Shown here: in pieces, positions 1-8,536 of the stretch
How the letters are laid out: each line of letters opens with the position of its first letter
Numbering within the stretch: position 1 is the stretch's first letter
NCBI GenBank assembly: GCA_963714645.1
Contig: CAVQQX010000011.1
Span: 1-17,750, forward strand
DNA from: RPQJ01 sp963714645
GTDB taxonomy: Bacteria; Pseudomonadota; Gammaproteobacteria; Steroidobacterales; Steroidobacteraceae
Direction: 5' to 3'
DNA length: 17,750 bases
Translations under genes and position numbers: made by a program
The notes under the pieces: generated by a model
The model's database searches: none
What the model saw: only the letters and a program-made list of their open reading frames with translations
Told to the model about the DNA's origin: nothing

Positions 1-72
1 CGTACCCGTAGGGTTCTACCCCGGTTCCGCGGACACTTTCACTAAGGCTCATACTGAGCCAAAGGAGTGTCC

Positions 73-372
73 ATGTCGAAGCGCAAGCGTTACAGCCCTG
101 AGTACAAGCGGGAGCTCGTCGAGCTGGTCCGGCGATCGCAGTCGAGCTGCCGGCAGATCGCCCTGGAGGTCGGTGTCAACCCGAACATGCTGACGCGCTG
201 GGTGCGTGAGGCCGATGCCGGCGGAGGCAAGGCCTTTCCCGGTGGCGGCACCCCACGCGACGAGGAGATGGCCCGCCTCAAGCGCGAGTTGTCGAAGGTG
301 TCCCGGGAACGGGATTTTTTAAAAGACGCGGCAGCGTACTTCGCGAAGCAGTCACCGAGCGGTACGCGGTGA
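73..372 (+). CDS. IS3-family transposase OrfA (helix-turn-helix protein)
   Basis: This 99-residue protein is the DNA-binding half of an IS3 transposase; it recognises the IS ends. It has the standard layout: a basic N-terminal helix-turn-helix (about residues 5-55, with QIALEVGVNPNMLTRWVRE) followed by a leucine-zipper-like stretch (about 65-90, MARLKRELSKVSRERDFLKD). The ATG at 73 is preferred over the in-frame GTG at 67 because AAGGAG (62-67) sits 5 nt upstream of it. The stop overlaps the GTG that opens the orfB reading frame. A U_UUA_AAA heptamer at 318-324 lies near its end and would shift ribosomes into the orfB frame. Confidence 0.9.
   Translation: MSKRKRYSPEYKRELVELVRRSQSSCRQIALEVGVNPNMLTRWVREADAGGGKAFPGGGTPRDEEMARLKRELSKVSRERDFLKDAAAYFAKQSPSGTR
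318..324 (+). promoter_or_regulatory. Programmed -1 ribosomal frameshift heptamer (T TTA AAA)
   Basis: The heptamer T_TTA_AAA lies in phase with orfA codons TTA (319-321) and AAA (322-324), in the X_XXY_YYZ form known for -1 slippage. orfB is in the -1 frame relative to orfA, and that frame has no stop between 324 and 369, so a slip gives a continuous OrfAB protein. Frameshifting of this sort is established for the IS3 family. Its use here is inferred from sequence only. Confidence 0.75.
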
Positions 373-1229
373 TTGCACACTGCCGCAGCGAGTACCCCGT
401 GGGGATGATGTGTCGCTGCCTCGACGTCTCGAGGAGCGGCTTCTATGCCTGGGCGGCTCGTACGCCAGGGCCGCGGGCACGCGCCAATGTTCGTTTGCTG
501 GGGCGCATCCGGGAGATCCATGAGGACAGCCGAGGCGTCATCGGCGCGCCGCGAATGCAGGAAGACCTGGTCGACGAGGGCGAGATCGTCAGTCGCAACC
601 GGGTGGCCCGCCTGATGGCCGGTGCCGGCCTGCAGGGCTGGCCGCGCCGGCGCAAGCGCCGCTTCGGCGGCAAGCCAGGGGCTCGACCCGTCGGCGTCTC
701 GAACCTGCTTGAGCGCGACTTCAACGCCAACGAACCGGAGACCAAGTGGGTGACCGACATCACCGAGGTCGTGACGCAGGAAGGAAAGCTGTTCCTGTGC
801 GTCGTGGTCGATCTTTACAGCAAGCTGGTGGCGGGCTGGTCGATGCATCACCGCCAGGATCGCCACATGGTCGTGCGCGCGGTGCAGATGGCGGTTTGGC
901 AACGGACGGGTAGCTCGGAGATCATCCTGCACTCCGATCGCGGCGGCCAGTTCATCAGCGGCACCTACCAGACGTTCCTCGGTGGCAACGCGCTCATCTG
1001 CAGCATGAGCGCGGTCGGCCACTGCGCCGACAACGCGGCCTGCGAGGGGTTCTTTGGAATGCTCAAACGGGAACGCGTGCACCATCGCCAATATCGGACG
1101 CGCGACGAGGCACGGGCGGACCTGTTCGACTACCTCGAGCGGTTCCACAACCCGCGAATGCGTCGTAGAGTGGCGCGGCGGGATCGAGAGTTTTCAGCCT
1201 TAACTCAACCGTCCGTGGAAATGGGGTAG
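369..1229 (+). CDS. IS3-family transposase OrfB (DDE catalytic domain)
   Basis: This 286-residue rve-type integrase domain catalyses strand cleavage and transfer during transposition. An HTH_21-like segment (about residues 45-95) precedes the DDE core: D130 in WVTDIT, D190 in LHSDRGGQF and E226 in DNAACEGFFGMLKRE. The last two are 35 residues apart, as expected for DD(35)E. GTG 369 is only the first possible start. The frame is open upstream to the slippery site at 318-324, so the working enzyme is probably an OrfAB fusion made by -1 frameshifting. The C-terminus (QPSVEMG) is encoded inside the right inverted repeat and looks natural rather than truncated. Confidence 0.9.
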   Translation: MIAHCRSEYPVGMMCRCLDVSRSGFYAWAARTPGPRARANVRLLGRIREIHEDSRGVIGAPRMQEDLVDEGEIVSRNRVARLMAGAGLQGWPRRRKRRFGGKPGARPVGVSNLLERDFNANEPETKWVTDITEVVTQEGKLFLCVVVDLYSKLVAGWSMHHRQDRHMVVRAVQMAVWQRTGSSEIILHSDRGGQFISGTYQTFLGGNALICSMSAVGHCADNAACEGFFGMLKRERVHHRQYRTRDEARADLFDYLERFHNPRMRRRVARRDREFSALTQPSVEMG

Positions 1230-1234
1230 AACCC

Positions 1235-2485
1235 CGGGTAGTTTGCCAAGTACATGATAGAGCGCGAGTTCGGTGGCTCGGAAGGTTCGAAAGCCGTAGG
1301 CTTTTCTCATAGTGACTTTGGCTTTGTTGTTCAGGCCCTCGATGACGCCGCTGGAGAACTGCTTTCCGGGCGCGGAAATAGTTGAGCAGGAGTTCGCGGT
1401 GGGTGCGCAAAGTGCGGGCGAATTTCTTCATCGGTTCGATGCGCGAGCGCATGACTTGGGGGCACCACTGGTCGAGGAACTTGCCGGCCCAAGTCGGGGA
1501 CTCGTAATTCCAGAGTTGCTGGAAGTCTTCCTTGAGCAGGTAGGCGCGAACGCTCTGGAGGTTGTAGCGCACCAGATCGCGCAGCTTGCACTCGCTGGTT
1601 GTCGGTGAGGTTCTCGCGGCGCTTGAGAAGGCACCAGCGGGACTTCTTCAGGACCGGTTCGTAGCCGTCCTCTCCATGCGTCGGGCCTCGGCGGCGCGGA
1701 CGTCGTCGAGCGCCATGTTCATCTTGGCCACGACATGGAAGCGGTCGAGGATGTTGAGGGCGTTGGTGCAGTGCTTTGCGATCAGGTTCAGATAGGGCTT
1801 CCACATGTCCGAGCAGACGAACTCGATCTTCCTGGCCAACTCCGTGCCGATCAGGGTGAAGAACTTCTGGAAGCTCTCACTGGTGCGCTCCTTGCCGATC
1901 CACAGCAGCCGGGTGCAGCCGGCCTCGATCTGGTAGACCAGCGTCAGATATTGATGGCCGCGACCGTACTGGATCTCATCGACGCCGATGGCGCGGACCG
2001 CCTCGAGTGGAGCGATGCTCCAGCCCCCATTCGCACGACGTACTCGACGGCCTGATAGACCTTCTCCCAGCTGGTGTGGAAAGCTCCGGGCGGTCTCCTT
2101 CCAGGAGAGCTTGCGCGCCCATTGCGCCAGAAACAGCATGTAGGCCTTGGTGAGGGTGTGCTTGCCGATCCCCCACGGCACCTGCTCGACCTTGACCCCG
2201 CAACCGTGGCGGCAGTCGACGCGCCGCATGGCGTAGAGTAGGACGACCGCGAAACCCCAGACCGGGATGAACTCGAAGCGGCGCACCGGCAAGCTGGTCG
2301 TAGCCGCTGCCGCGCCGGCCGCAACCTGAGCAGCACGGACGCGATCCGCGGCGTGGACGCACTTCGATCTCGATGGTCTGGCTGGCTTGGCGCAGGTGCG
2401 CGGCTTCGTAGACGAAGCCGGGAAAGTGATGGCAGGCATTCAACAGGCGAGTCAGCAGCATGGGCAGGGCACGTCCTGAGGCCAA
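1235..2485 (-). pseudogene. ISL3-family transposase, broken by multiple frameshifts and cut at the 3' end
   Basis: Read across frames, the minus strand encodes an almost full ISL3 transposase. It starts with ALPMLLTRLLNACHHFPGF, then a cysteine cluster (CCSGCGRRGSGYD), RRFEFIPVWG, and a DDE core with AIGVDEIQ, FVCSDMWKPYL and GVIEGLNNKAK, then ALYHVLGKLP. The frame changes about seven times, near 2288, 2078, 2035, 2008, 1670, 1590 and 1368. Six are explained by one extra base and the one near 1670 by two extra bases or one missing. The gene stops at LGKLP, where the IS3 right end begins, so its last few codons are separated from it or lost. No functional protein is expected. I could not identify the inverted repeats of this IS. 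Confidence 0.85.
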
Positions 2486-2510
2486 GGCGGATCGTCGCGA
2501 CGACGACTAA

Positions 2511-2915
2511 GGCAGACGCCCTATCCGACGCTGCAAGCTTACTGTCCCGGATCTGCCCGAGTGGCCGCAGCGCTGGCGCATCGAGGAGCGCGACCTCATC
2601 CCTGGACAGGCCCTGCTCGAGCTGTTTGTGCCCTTCCTCGAGCACCTGCGCGTGCACAGTGGCCTGGCCCGCAAAACGCTGTGCCGTCAGCGTGACAATC
2701 TCTGGATGCTCGGCGGCGACATCATTCGTCGCCTCCACGAAGAGCCGGCGCTGCGCCAGCGGCCCGTCCGTGACACCCTCCTCGAACTGCTCGACGACGA
2801 TGAAGGTGCTCCGCTCATCTACCCGCCATTGTCCGAGGAAGATCAGCGCAGCGTCGACAGCACCGGACGCAGGCTCAACGCCTTCCTGCGATCCGCAGCC
2901 ACCAAGAACGACTGA
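2511..2915 (+). pseudogene. 5'-truncated gene of unknown function beside the ISL3 remnant
   Basis: The frame is open from just after a TAA at 2508-2510 to the TGA at 2913-2915 and encodes about 134 residues that look like real protein (KLTVPDLPEWPQRW, FLEHLRVHSGLARKTL, LWMLGGDIIRRLHEEP, LDDDEGAPLIYP). No ATG occurs before the conserved-looking start; the first usable codon is GTG 2628, which would cut away about 39 plausible residues. I therefore read it as a gene that lost its start, perhaps when the ISL3 element arrived or through a small indel near 2515-2525. The segment GLARKTLCRQRDNLW faintly resembles the helical core-binding domain of tyrosine recombinases, but no catalytic residues are present and I do not assign a function. 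Confidence 0.5.
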
Positions 2916-2935
2916 AAATCACCCACAGATTTCGC

Positions 2936-2970
2936 CGACCAACCTTTATTTCAGGCCCGCGCGTTGGTCG
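2936..2970 (-). terminator. Possible stem-loop downstream of phoR
   Basis: CGACCAAC (2936-2943) and GTTGGTCG (2963-2970) are perfect 8-bp inverted arms around a 19-nt loop, 31 nt past the phoR stop and just after the unknown fragment on the other strand. It could end transcription from either side. No run of U follows the stem on either strand, so factor-independent termination is unlikely to be strong. Confidence 0.3.
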
Positions 2971-3000
2971 ACGAAACCGGCGACCGTCAGGACTTGCAAT

Positions 3001-4353
3001 TCAGTCGGGCAGAGACTGTGCCGCCCGTTGCGCGGCCTCGCGGGCGAGCACCCTCCCCGGAGGAAAGCTCGCAGTGAACGTACTGCCCCGGCCTTCCTCG
3101 CTTGCGATCGCGAGCTGGCCGCCGTGGCGCTGCAATGCGTGCTTGACGATCGCCAACCCGAGCCCGGACCCGCCCAGCTTGCGCGACCGCCCGGCATCGA
3201 CCCGGTAGAACCGTTCGGTGAGCCGGGGGATCTGGCTCGCGGGAATCCCGATCCCGGTGTCGCGTACTGCCACGTGGGCGCCCGCGTCGTCGATCCAGTA
3301 CCGGATGTCGAGATTCCCTCCAGCCGGCGTGTACTTGACGGCGTTGGAGACGAGGTTGTGGAAGATCGAGTGCAGCTCCGTCTCGGCGCCGAGCAGCAGC
3401 GCGTCCGATTCGAGGTGCAGCCCGAACTCGGCCGGGGCGTCGGGCCGAGCCATCACCTCCTTGCGGATCAACGCGAGCATGCCCGCCACCTCGACCGGCA
3501 CGAGTTCGGCCTGGCCGTCGCCCGCTTCGAGGCGCGATAGCTCGAGCAGGTCCTGCACGATCGACCGCATGCGTTCCGACTGGCGCTGCATCTCGCGCAC
3601 CGGTTCGCGCCAGGCGGGGTCGAGAGCGGGATCCTCGGCCAGGTTGTCGAGGTACCCGCTCACGACGGTCAGCGGCGACCGCAGTTCGTGCGAGGCGTTC
3701 GCGACGAAATCGCGACGCATGCTCTCGAGCCGCGCCTCGGTCGTGACGTCGCGGACGATCATCAGCTGCAGGCCCCATTCGTTCGTCGTCACGAGGTTGA
3801 ACGCGAGCCATCGATCGACCGCCTTCGGCATGTGGATGCGCGGTCCGGGCCCATGACCGCCGGCACGGACGTAATCGACGAACTCCGGCTGGCGGATCAG
3901 GTTGTCGAGCCGCAGCCCGTTGTCGATCTTGCGCCGCAGGCCGAGCCAGTCGCCGGCGGTGCGGTTGAACCAGAGGATCTCGCGCGACGGTCCCAGCAGG
4001 ATCGCGCCGTCCGGCATCGCCGAGGTCATGCGCCGCAGCTCGCGCAGCAGCGTCAGGACCCGACGCTTGTGAAAGCGCTTGCGCTGGTACAGCCGGTAGG
4101 CGATGTCCACTGCCTCGCCCCACAGGCCTCGCATGCTGGGCGGCTTGAGCTGGCTGCGCAGGCGCAGCCAGCGCTCGAAGCGCACGAGGTTGTGGAGCTG
4201 AATCGCCAGCATCAGGCCGAGGTACAGGGCAGCGAACGTTGCGGCATGACCGGCGATCCAGCCGATCGCGAGGGCGGCGAGCAGGCCCGCCAGCACGAGC
4301 GCCAGATGCTGCCACGCCGGGCGATGCTGCAGGATGGACTGCCGGACCGCCAC
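3001..4353 (-). CDS. phoR: Phosphate regulon sensor histidine kinase PhoR
   Basis: This 450-residue inner-membrane kinase phosphorylates PhoB when phosphate is scarce and dephosphorylates it when phosphate is plentiful. Two hydrophobic segments lie at about residues 17-35 and 37-54, with almost no periplasmic loop, as is typical of PhoR. A PhoR-type linker and PAS domain follow (about 105-205, with DGAILLGPSREILWFN). The HisKA dimerisation domain carries the phospho-accepting H222 in ANASHELRSPLTV. The HATPase has N-box HNLVSNAVKYTP (332-343), G1 box DTGIGI (365-370) and G2 box GGSGLGLAI (394-402). It starts with GTG, 9 nt after the phoB stop, with no clear Shine-Dalgarno site, so translational coupling to phoB is likely. 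The length fits the family and all catalytic motifs are intact. No pst or phoU genes are in the window. Confidence 0.93.
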   Translation of the reverse strand: MAVRQSILQHRPAWQHLALVLAGLLAALAIGWIAGHAATFAALYLGLMLAIQLHNLVRFERWLRLRSQLKPPSMRGLWGEAVDIAYRLYQRKRFHKRRVLTLLRELRRMTSAMPDGAILLGPSREILWFNRTAGDWLGLRRKIDNGLRLDNLIRQPEFVDYVRAGGHGPGPRIHMPKAVDRWLAFNLVTTNEWGLQLMIVRDVTTEARLESMRRDFVANASHELRSPLTVVSGYLDNLAEDPALDPAWREPVREMQRQSERMRSIVQDLLELSRLEAGDGQAELVPVEVAGMLALIRKEVMARPDAPAEFGLHLESDALLLGAETELHSIFHNLVSNAVKYTPAGGNLDIRYWIDDAGAHVAVRDTGIGIPASQIPRLTERFYRVDAGRSRKLGGSGLGLAIVKHALQRHGGQLAIASEEGRGSTFTASFPPGRVLAREAAQRAAQSLPD

Positions 4354-4362
4354 GGGTTCGCG

Positions 4363-5058
<696 letters not shown>

Positions 5059-5110
5059 GCTTCAGTCCGGAGCCGGCGTGAGCCCATTGCAGGTGCATTA
5101 CAGTCGTCGA

Positions 5111-5857
5111 TTATGACATTCCCGTGACGCCCGGCCCGCCGGCGGGACGCGCAACGTCGTCGCGAACGTAGGTCGGCAGGGCCGCGGAGGCTGCCACGCC
5201 CTCGCCACGAGCCAGCATGTCGGCGCCGATCCGCACGACCGCGTCGGCGCGCGGATGGATCCCTGCACGGAACCGCAATCCGGTGTCCTCGAGCCGGCGA
5301 CGCAGCTCGGGGTGTCGCTCGAGGCCGTTGCCGGCGAAGTGCGTTACGCCCGGCGTCGGCAGCACGTCCGCCGGCCGACTCACACGCTCGGGCCCGAGTG
5401 CGCTCACGGCACCGTCCTCGACTCGGAAAGCGCCCCAGTACAGCTCGCCCATCCGCGCGTCGTTGCAGACGAGGATGCCCCCGCCCGCGCTGCGCGCGAC
5501 CTCTTCCGACGAATTCCCGAACTCGCACAGCCATGCGACCGCCGCGAGACTCGAGACCGGTGCCACCTGCAAACCGGTGGCGTATGCCAGGCCCTGGATC
5601 ACGCCGGCGGCGATCCGCAGCCCCGTGAATCCGCCCGGACCACGGCCGAAGGCCAGCCCGGCGAGATCGGCCAGGGCGAGGCCGGATTCGTGCAGCACCT
5701 CGTCGACCATGGGCAGGATGAGCTCGGCGTGGCTGCGCTCGGTGAGCGTGCAGCGCAGGCAGACGCGGCCGTCCGGCGCCAGCACTGCGGCCGAGCAGGC
5801 CTCGGTCGCGGTCTCGATTGCGAGCACGGCGTGCCCGCGCTGCGCTCGGCGGTTCAT
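5111..5857 (-). CDS. tsaB: tRNA threonylcarbamoyladenosine biosynthesis protein TsaB
   Basis: TsaB (248 residues) is the non-catalytic partner of TsaD in the TsaBDE complex, which transfers threonylcarbamoyl from its AMP ester to A37 of ANN-decoding tRNAs (t6A) in the cytoplasm. The ASKHA-fold N-terminus is clear: VLAIETATEACSAAV (11-25) and the TsaB signature GRGPGGFTGLRIAAG (71-85), followed by GLQVAPVSSLAA. The C-terminal ALPTYVRDDVA matches the usual end motif (P-Y-R-D-V-A). Its start codon overlaps the yoaA stop by 4 bp (ATGA), so the two are translationally coupled. yoaA-tsaB adjacency is also found in E. coli. The reading frame ends ATG TCA TAA, which by chance resembles half a Pho box. 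Confidence 0.93.
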   Translation of the reverse strand: MNRRAQRGHAVLAIETATEACSAAVLAPDGRVCLRCTLTERSHAELILPMVDEVLHESGLALADLAGLAFGRGPGGFTGLRIAAGVIQGLAYATGLQVAPVSSLAAVAWLCEFGNSSEEVARSAGGGILVCNDARMGELYWGAFRVEDGAVSALGPERVSRPADVLPTPGVTHFAGNGLERHPELRRRLEDTGLRFRAGIHPRADAVVRIGADMLARGEGVAASAALPTYVRDDVARPAGGPGVTGMS

Positions 5858-7791
5858 CCGAGGCGCTCGTGCAGGAACGCGCGCACGTCCTCGAGCGCCC
5901 GCGTGCGCTTCATCGGCGGCAGGCTCGCGAGGAACGATCGACCGTATCCCCGGGTCACGAGGCGAGTATCGCAGAGCATCACGACCCCGAAGTCCGTCTC
6001 GTCGCGGATCAACCGGCCAACCCCCTGCTTGAGCGCGATCACCGCCTGCGGGACCTGTTCCTCGAAGAACGGATTGCCGCCCAGCTCGCGGATCGCGGCC
6101 AGCCTCGCCTTGAGCAGCGGGTCGTCCGGCGACGCGAACGGGAGCTTGTCGATCACGACGACCGAGAGCGCTTCGCCCTTGACGTCGATTCCTTCCCAGA
6201 AGCTGCCAGTGCCGAGCAGCACCGCGTTACCGGCTTCGCGAAAGGCGCGCAGCAATTGATCGCGCGGCGCGGCGCCCTGGATCAGGACCGGGAACGGCGG
6301 ACTCTCGCCCCACTGGCGATAGAGTTCCTCGGCGCCTTCACGCAGCCCGCGATGACTCGTGAACAGCAGGAAGGCCCGCCCGCCGCTTGCCTGGACGACC
6401 GGCAGCGCGGCGCGGATCACGGCCTGCGAATGGCCGGGCGCGCCGGGATCGCCGAGGCCCTGGGGCAGGTAGAGCAGCGCCTGCCGCTGGAAATCGAACG
6501 GGCTCTCGAACCGGACTGTCGCGGCGCGCGCGAGTCCGCTGCGGCGCTTGAAGTGCGAGAAGTCGTCGCCCACCGCGAGCGTCGCGGACGTGAACACCCA
6601 CGCGCAGCCTTGCGCCTCGAGCAACGCCGAGAGCTGACGGGCCACGTCGACCGGGGCGTAGTGCGCGCTCACGTTGCGTGCCGTCGTCTCGGCCCAGCGC
6701 ACCCCGCCCGGCGCCTCGTCGGCCGTCAGCTGGTGCAACCGCTCGGCACTGTCGTGCAGGCGCTCGTGCAGGCGCGTGAACGCCGGCTGTCCTTCCGGGC
6801 CCGCGAGTGGCGCGATCGCCTCGGCCAGCTCGGTGGTGCGGGCGCCCAGGCCGTGCAGCGCCTCCAGCAGGCGCTCGGGCCACTGCGCATGCTCGAGGCG
6901 CACCTCCTGTCCGCCGGTGGCAGCGAGGACCGCCGCGATCTGCGCGTCGAGGCCCGTGAGCGCGCCGTCGATCGTGCCCGCCATCTGCTGTGCGAGCAGC
7001 AGCTCGCCCGCGACGTCCTTCGACAGGTTGGCGAGCTGGCGCGTGCTGACGCTGTAGCCCAGGAACTGTGCGGCGACGTCCGGCAGCTGGTGCGCCTCGT
7101 CGATGACGATCGCGTCGGCGCCCGGCAACAGGTCGCCGAATCCCTCCTCCTTGAGCACCAGGTCGGCCAGCAGCAGGTAGTGATTGACGACGACGATGTC
7201 GGCAGCCTGCGCCTCGCGTCGCGCCGCGAGCACGAAGCACTGCTCGAAGCTCGGGCAATCGGCCCCGAGGCAGTTTTCGCGGGTGGACGTCACCCATGGC
7301 CACACGGGATCCTGCTCGCCGACACCGGGCAACTCCGCGACGTCGCCCCGACGCGTCGCGTACGACCAGGCCCGGACGTGCGGCAGCGCGGTGGCCACCT
7401 CGCGCCGGAGGCCGCGTGCATAGGCCTGCTGCTCGGCGATGTCCAGCCGATGTCGGCACAGGTAATTGGCACGGCCTTTCAGGAGCGCGACGCGCACCGG
7501 GCGCCCGATCGCCCCGGCGATGGTCGGCAGGTCGCGGTGGAACAACTGGTCCTGCAGCGCACGCGTGCCCGTCGACACGATGATCCGTCGCCCCGACAAC
7601 AATGCTGGCACGAGGTAGGCGAACGTCTTGCCGGTGCCCGTGCCGGCTTCGACGACGAGCTGCGACCGCTGCTCGAACGCCTCCGCGACGTGCGCGGCCA
7701 TCGCGAGCTGCTGCGGCCGGGGCGTGAACCCGGGCAACGTTCGGGCGAGCGGCCCGGCCGGACCGAAGATCTCGACGAGCGGCGAGGGCAT
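5854..7791 (-). CDS. yoaA: ATP-dependent 5'-3' DNA helicase YoaA (XPD/DinG family, iron-sulfur)
   Basis: This 645-residue superfamily 2 helicase belongs to the DinG/XPD group. In E. coli, YoaA pairs with the HolC clamp-loader subunit and helps cells survive replication-blocking damage. Visible motifs are Q-like TPRPQQLAMA (23-32), Walker A EAGTGTGKT (48-56), four candidate 4Fe-4S cysteines C112, C174, C179 and C185 (LCRHR, ENCLGADCPSFEQC), DEAH box 231-234, motif III VFTSATL (399-405), motif V GSFWEGIDVKG (529-539) and motif VI QGVGRLIR (589-596). Length and the short cysteine-rich insert fit YoaA better than the longer DinG of enterobacteria. It starts 4 nt after the upstream DUF11-like gene and overlaps tsaB by 4 bp, so it is part of a polycistronic unit. 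Confidence 0.9.
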   Translation of the reverse strand: MPSPLVEIFGPAGPLARTLPGFTPRPQQLAMAAHVAEAFEQRSQLVVEAGTGTGKTFAYLVPALLSGRRIIVSTGTRALQDQLFHRDLPTIAGAIGRPVRVALLKGRANYLCRHRLDIAEQQAYARGLRREVATALPHVRAWSYATRRGDVAELPGVGEQDPVWPWVTSTRENCLGADCPSFEQCFVLAARREAQAADIVVVNHYLLLADLVLKEEGFGDLLPGADAIVIDEAHQLPDVAAQFLGYSVSTRQLANLSKDVAGELLLAQQMAGTIDGALTGLDAQIAAVLAATGGQEVRLEHAQWPERLLEALHGLGARTTELAEAIAPLAGPEGQPAFTRLHERLHDSAERLHQLTADEAPGGVRWAETTARNVSAHYAPVDVARQLSALLEAQGCAWVFTSATLAVGDDFSHFKRRSGLARAATVRFESPFDFQRQALLYLPQGLGDPGAPGHSQAVIRAALPVVQASGGRAFLLFTSHRGLREGAEELYRQWGESPPFPVLIQGAAPRDQLLRAFREAGNAVLLGTGSFWEGIDVKGEALSVVVIDKLPFASPDDPLLKARLAAIRELGGNPFFEEQVPQAVIALKQGVGRLIRDETDFGVVMLCDTRLVTRGYGRSFLASLPPMKRTRALEDVRAFLHERLG

Positions 7792-7795
7792 GGCG

Positions 7796-8395
7796 TCAGG
7801 AGAACGTCGCGCGAAACCGCAGCAGCGCCGTCGCGCCCGGCGCGAGTGGCTTGTGCAGGATCCAGCGCACGTGCGAATAGTCGGACGGCGTGCCGGTGCG
7901 CGCGACGGTCTTGCGGCTCGTGTCGTTCGAGCGGGCGGGTGGCTCTGGCCGGTGGAACGTACGCCCGCCGTCGTGCGAGAACTGGATATCGCAGGCCGGC
8001 CCGGCAGCCGACCCGGTCTGGTACCTGACGCCGAACGGCAGCCGCTTGGTCACCACGATGTCGGTCACGGGCCGGTCGCCGGGATTGCGGACACGGACGG
8101 TGTAATGCACCTCGTCGCCGGCGCTGAGCCGCGAGGCGGGCGAGAAGATGCGCAGTTCCTGGTCGCCGGGCCGGGACAGCACGTGGAGCGTCTCGGCCGT
8201 GATGGTCGTCTCGAGCGGCCCGCTGCCGGTGACCGTGGCAACGGCTGGGTTCTCGGGCTCGGCATGGGCCGGCACCGCCACGGCGAGTCCGAGGCAGGCC
8301 CCGGCAGCCGCGAACCCGGCACGGCGCCGCCGCGCGTCGGGCGGGTACGAGGGAGCGAGGGACGGGGGCGAATGGGAGGGGTTCAGTCCGTGCAT
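7796..8395 (-). CDS. Secreted DUF11-like repeat-domain protein of unknown role
   Basis: The predicted 199-residue product has a basic N-region (ARRRRAGF, 21-28), a hydrophobic stretch (AAAGACLGLAVAVPA) and a likely signal peptidase site AHA|E near residue 45, so it should be exported to the periplasm or cell surface. The mature part holds one DUF11-type beta-sandwich repeat: EVHYTVRVRNPGDRPVTDIV, then LPFGVRYQTGSA and FSHDGGRTF, the usual pattern of these structural repeats. No catalytic motif is seen. The ATG at 8395 is chosen because it leaves the signal peptide closest to the N-terminus. The frame is open to 8530, and no clear Shine-Dalgarno site supports any start. Its stop is 4 nt before yoaA, which suggests co-transcription, although no functional link to a helicase is known to me. 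Confidence 0.75.
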   Translation of the reverse strand: MHGLNPSHSPPSLAPSYPPDARRRRAGFAAAGACLGLAVAVPAHAEPENPAVATVTGSGPLETTITAETLHVLSRPGDQELRIFSPASRLSAGDEVHYTVRVRNPGDRPVTDIVVTKRLPFGVRYQTGSAAGPACDIQFSHDGGRTFHRPEPPARSNDTSRKTVARTGTPSDYSHVRWILHKPLAPGATALLRFRATFS

Positions 8396-8479
8396 GGGCG
8401 GGAGGGACTCTGCGCGAGGGCTGGCGGGCAGGCAAGCCGCCATATTTGCGGTTAGGTCCGATATCCGCATTACCCGCAT

Positions 8480-8508
8480 TTGACAGCGATGGCGACCCGG
8501 ACTATTGT
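8480..8508 (+). promoter_or_regulatory. Sigma-70 promoter of the phasin gene
   Basis: TTGACA (8480-8485) is a perfect -35 box. TATTGT (8503-8508) is a good -10 box, and the spacing is the optimal 17 bp. Transcription should begin near 8515, giving a leader of about 40 nt before the phasin start at 8554. Two inverted repeats overlap the -10 box and the start of the transcript. Confidence 0.75.
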
Positions 8509-8536
8509 TGCGCTGCAACAAATGCTGCAATGCAGC
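8505..8536 (+). promoter_or_regulatory. Two adjacent dyads: candidate PhaR-type operator of the phasin gene
   Basis: TTGTTGC-GCT-GCAACAA (8505-8521) is a perfect 7-bp inverted repeat with a 3-nt spacer lying over the -10 box and start site. GCTGC-AAT-GCAGC (8524-8536) is a second perfect dyad, with its centre 17 bp downstream of the first. The second contains CTGC-N3-GCAG, the core I recall for PhaR, the repressor of phasin genes that is released by PHA. Placement suits steric repression of the phasin promoter. No phaR gene is in the window, so the regulator is inferred. Confidence 0.6.

Larger units (their letters stand above)
11..1234 (+). mobile_element. IS3-family insertion sequence, complete
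   Basis: The element carries orfA and orfB of an IS3-type transposase between imperfect terminal inverted repeats. The left end (11-34) begins GGGTTCTACCCC and the right end (1211-1234), read on the other strand, begins with the same 12 bases. After two mismatches TTCC and CGGAC are also shared, and the left end runs into GGACAC as in other IS3 ends. The right repeat overlaps the last codons of orfB. The right side abuts the 3' end of a broken ISL3 transposase gene, so this IS probably inserted there. No convincing target duplication is visible: only 10 bp lie to the left, and the sole match is GTA at 8-10 and 1238-1240, which does not sit exactly at the ends. Confidence 0.85.

Noticed and set aside
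2493..2502. CGTCGCGACG palindrome upstream of the ISL3 gene
   Set aside because: Short self-complementary GC words like this are common in such GC-rich DNA, and nothing else ties it to an IS end or operator.
5070..5119. Possible Pho box upstream of phoB (TGTCATAAT and CTGTAAT on the minus strand)
   Set aside because: The two half-sites are 16 bp apart instead of the 11 bp of a Pho box, and the first is formed by the last codons of tsaB, so it is probably coincidence.
5818..8028. Plus-strand open frame of 736 codons
   Set aside because: It is antisense to yoaA, whose helicase motifs are complete, and its translation is low-complexity Arg/Ala/Glu-rich with no recognisable domain.
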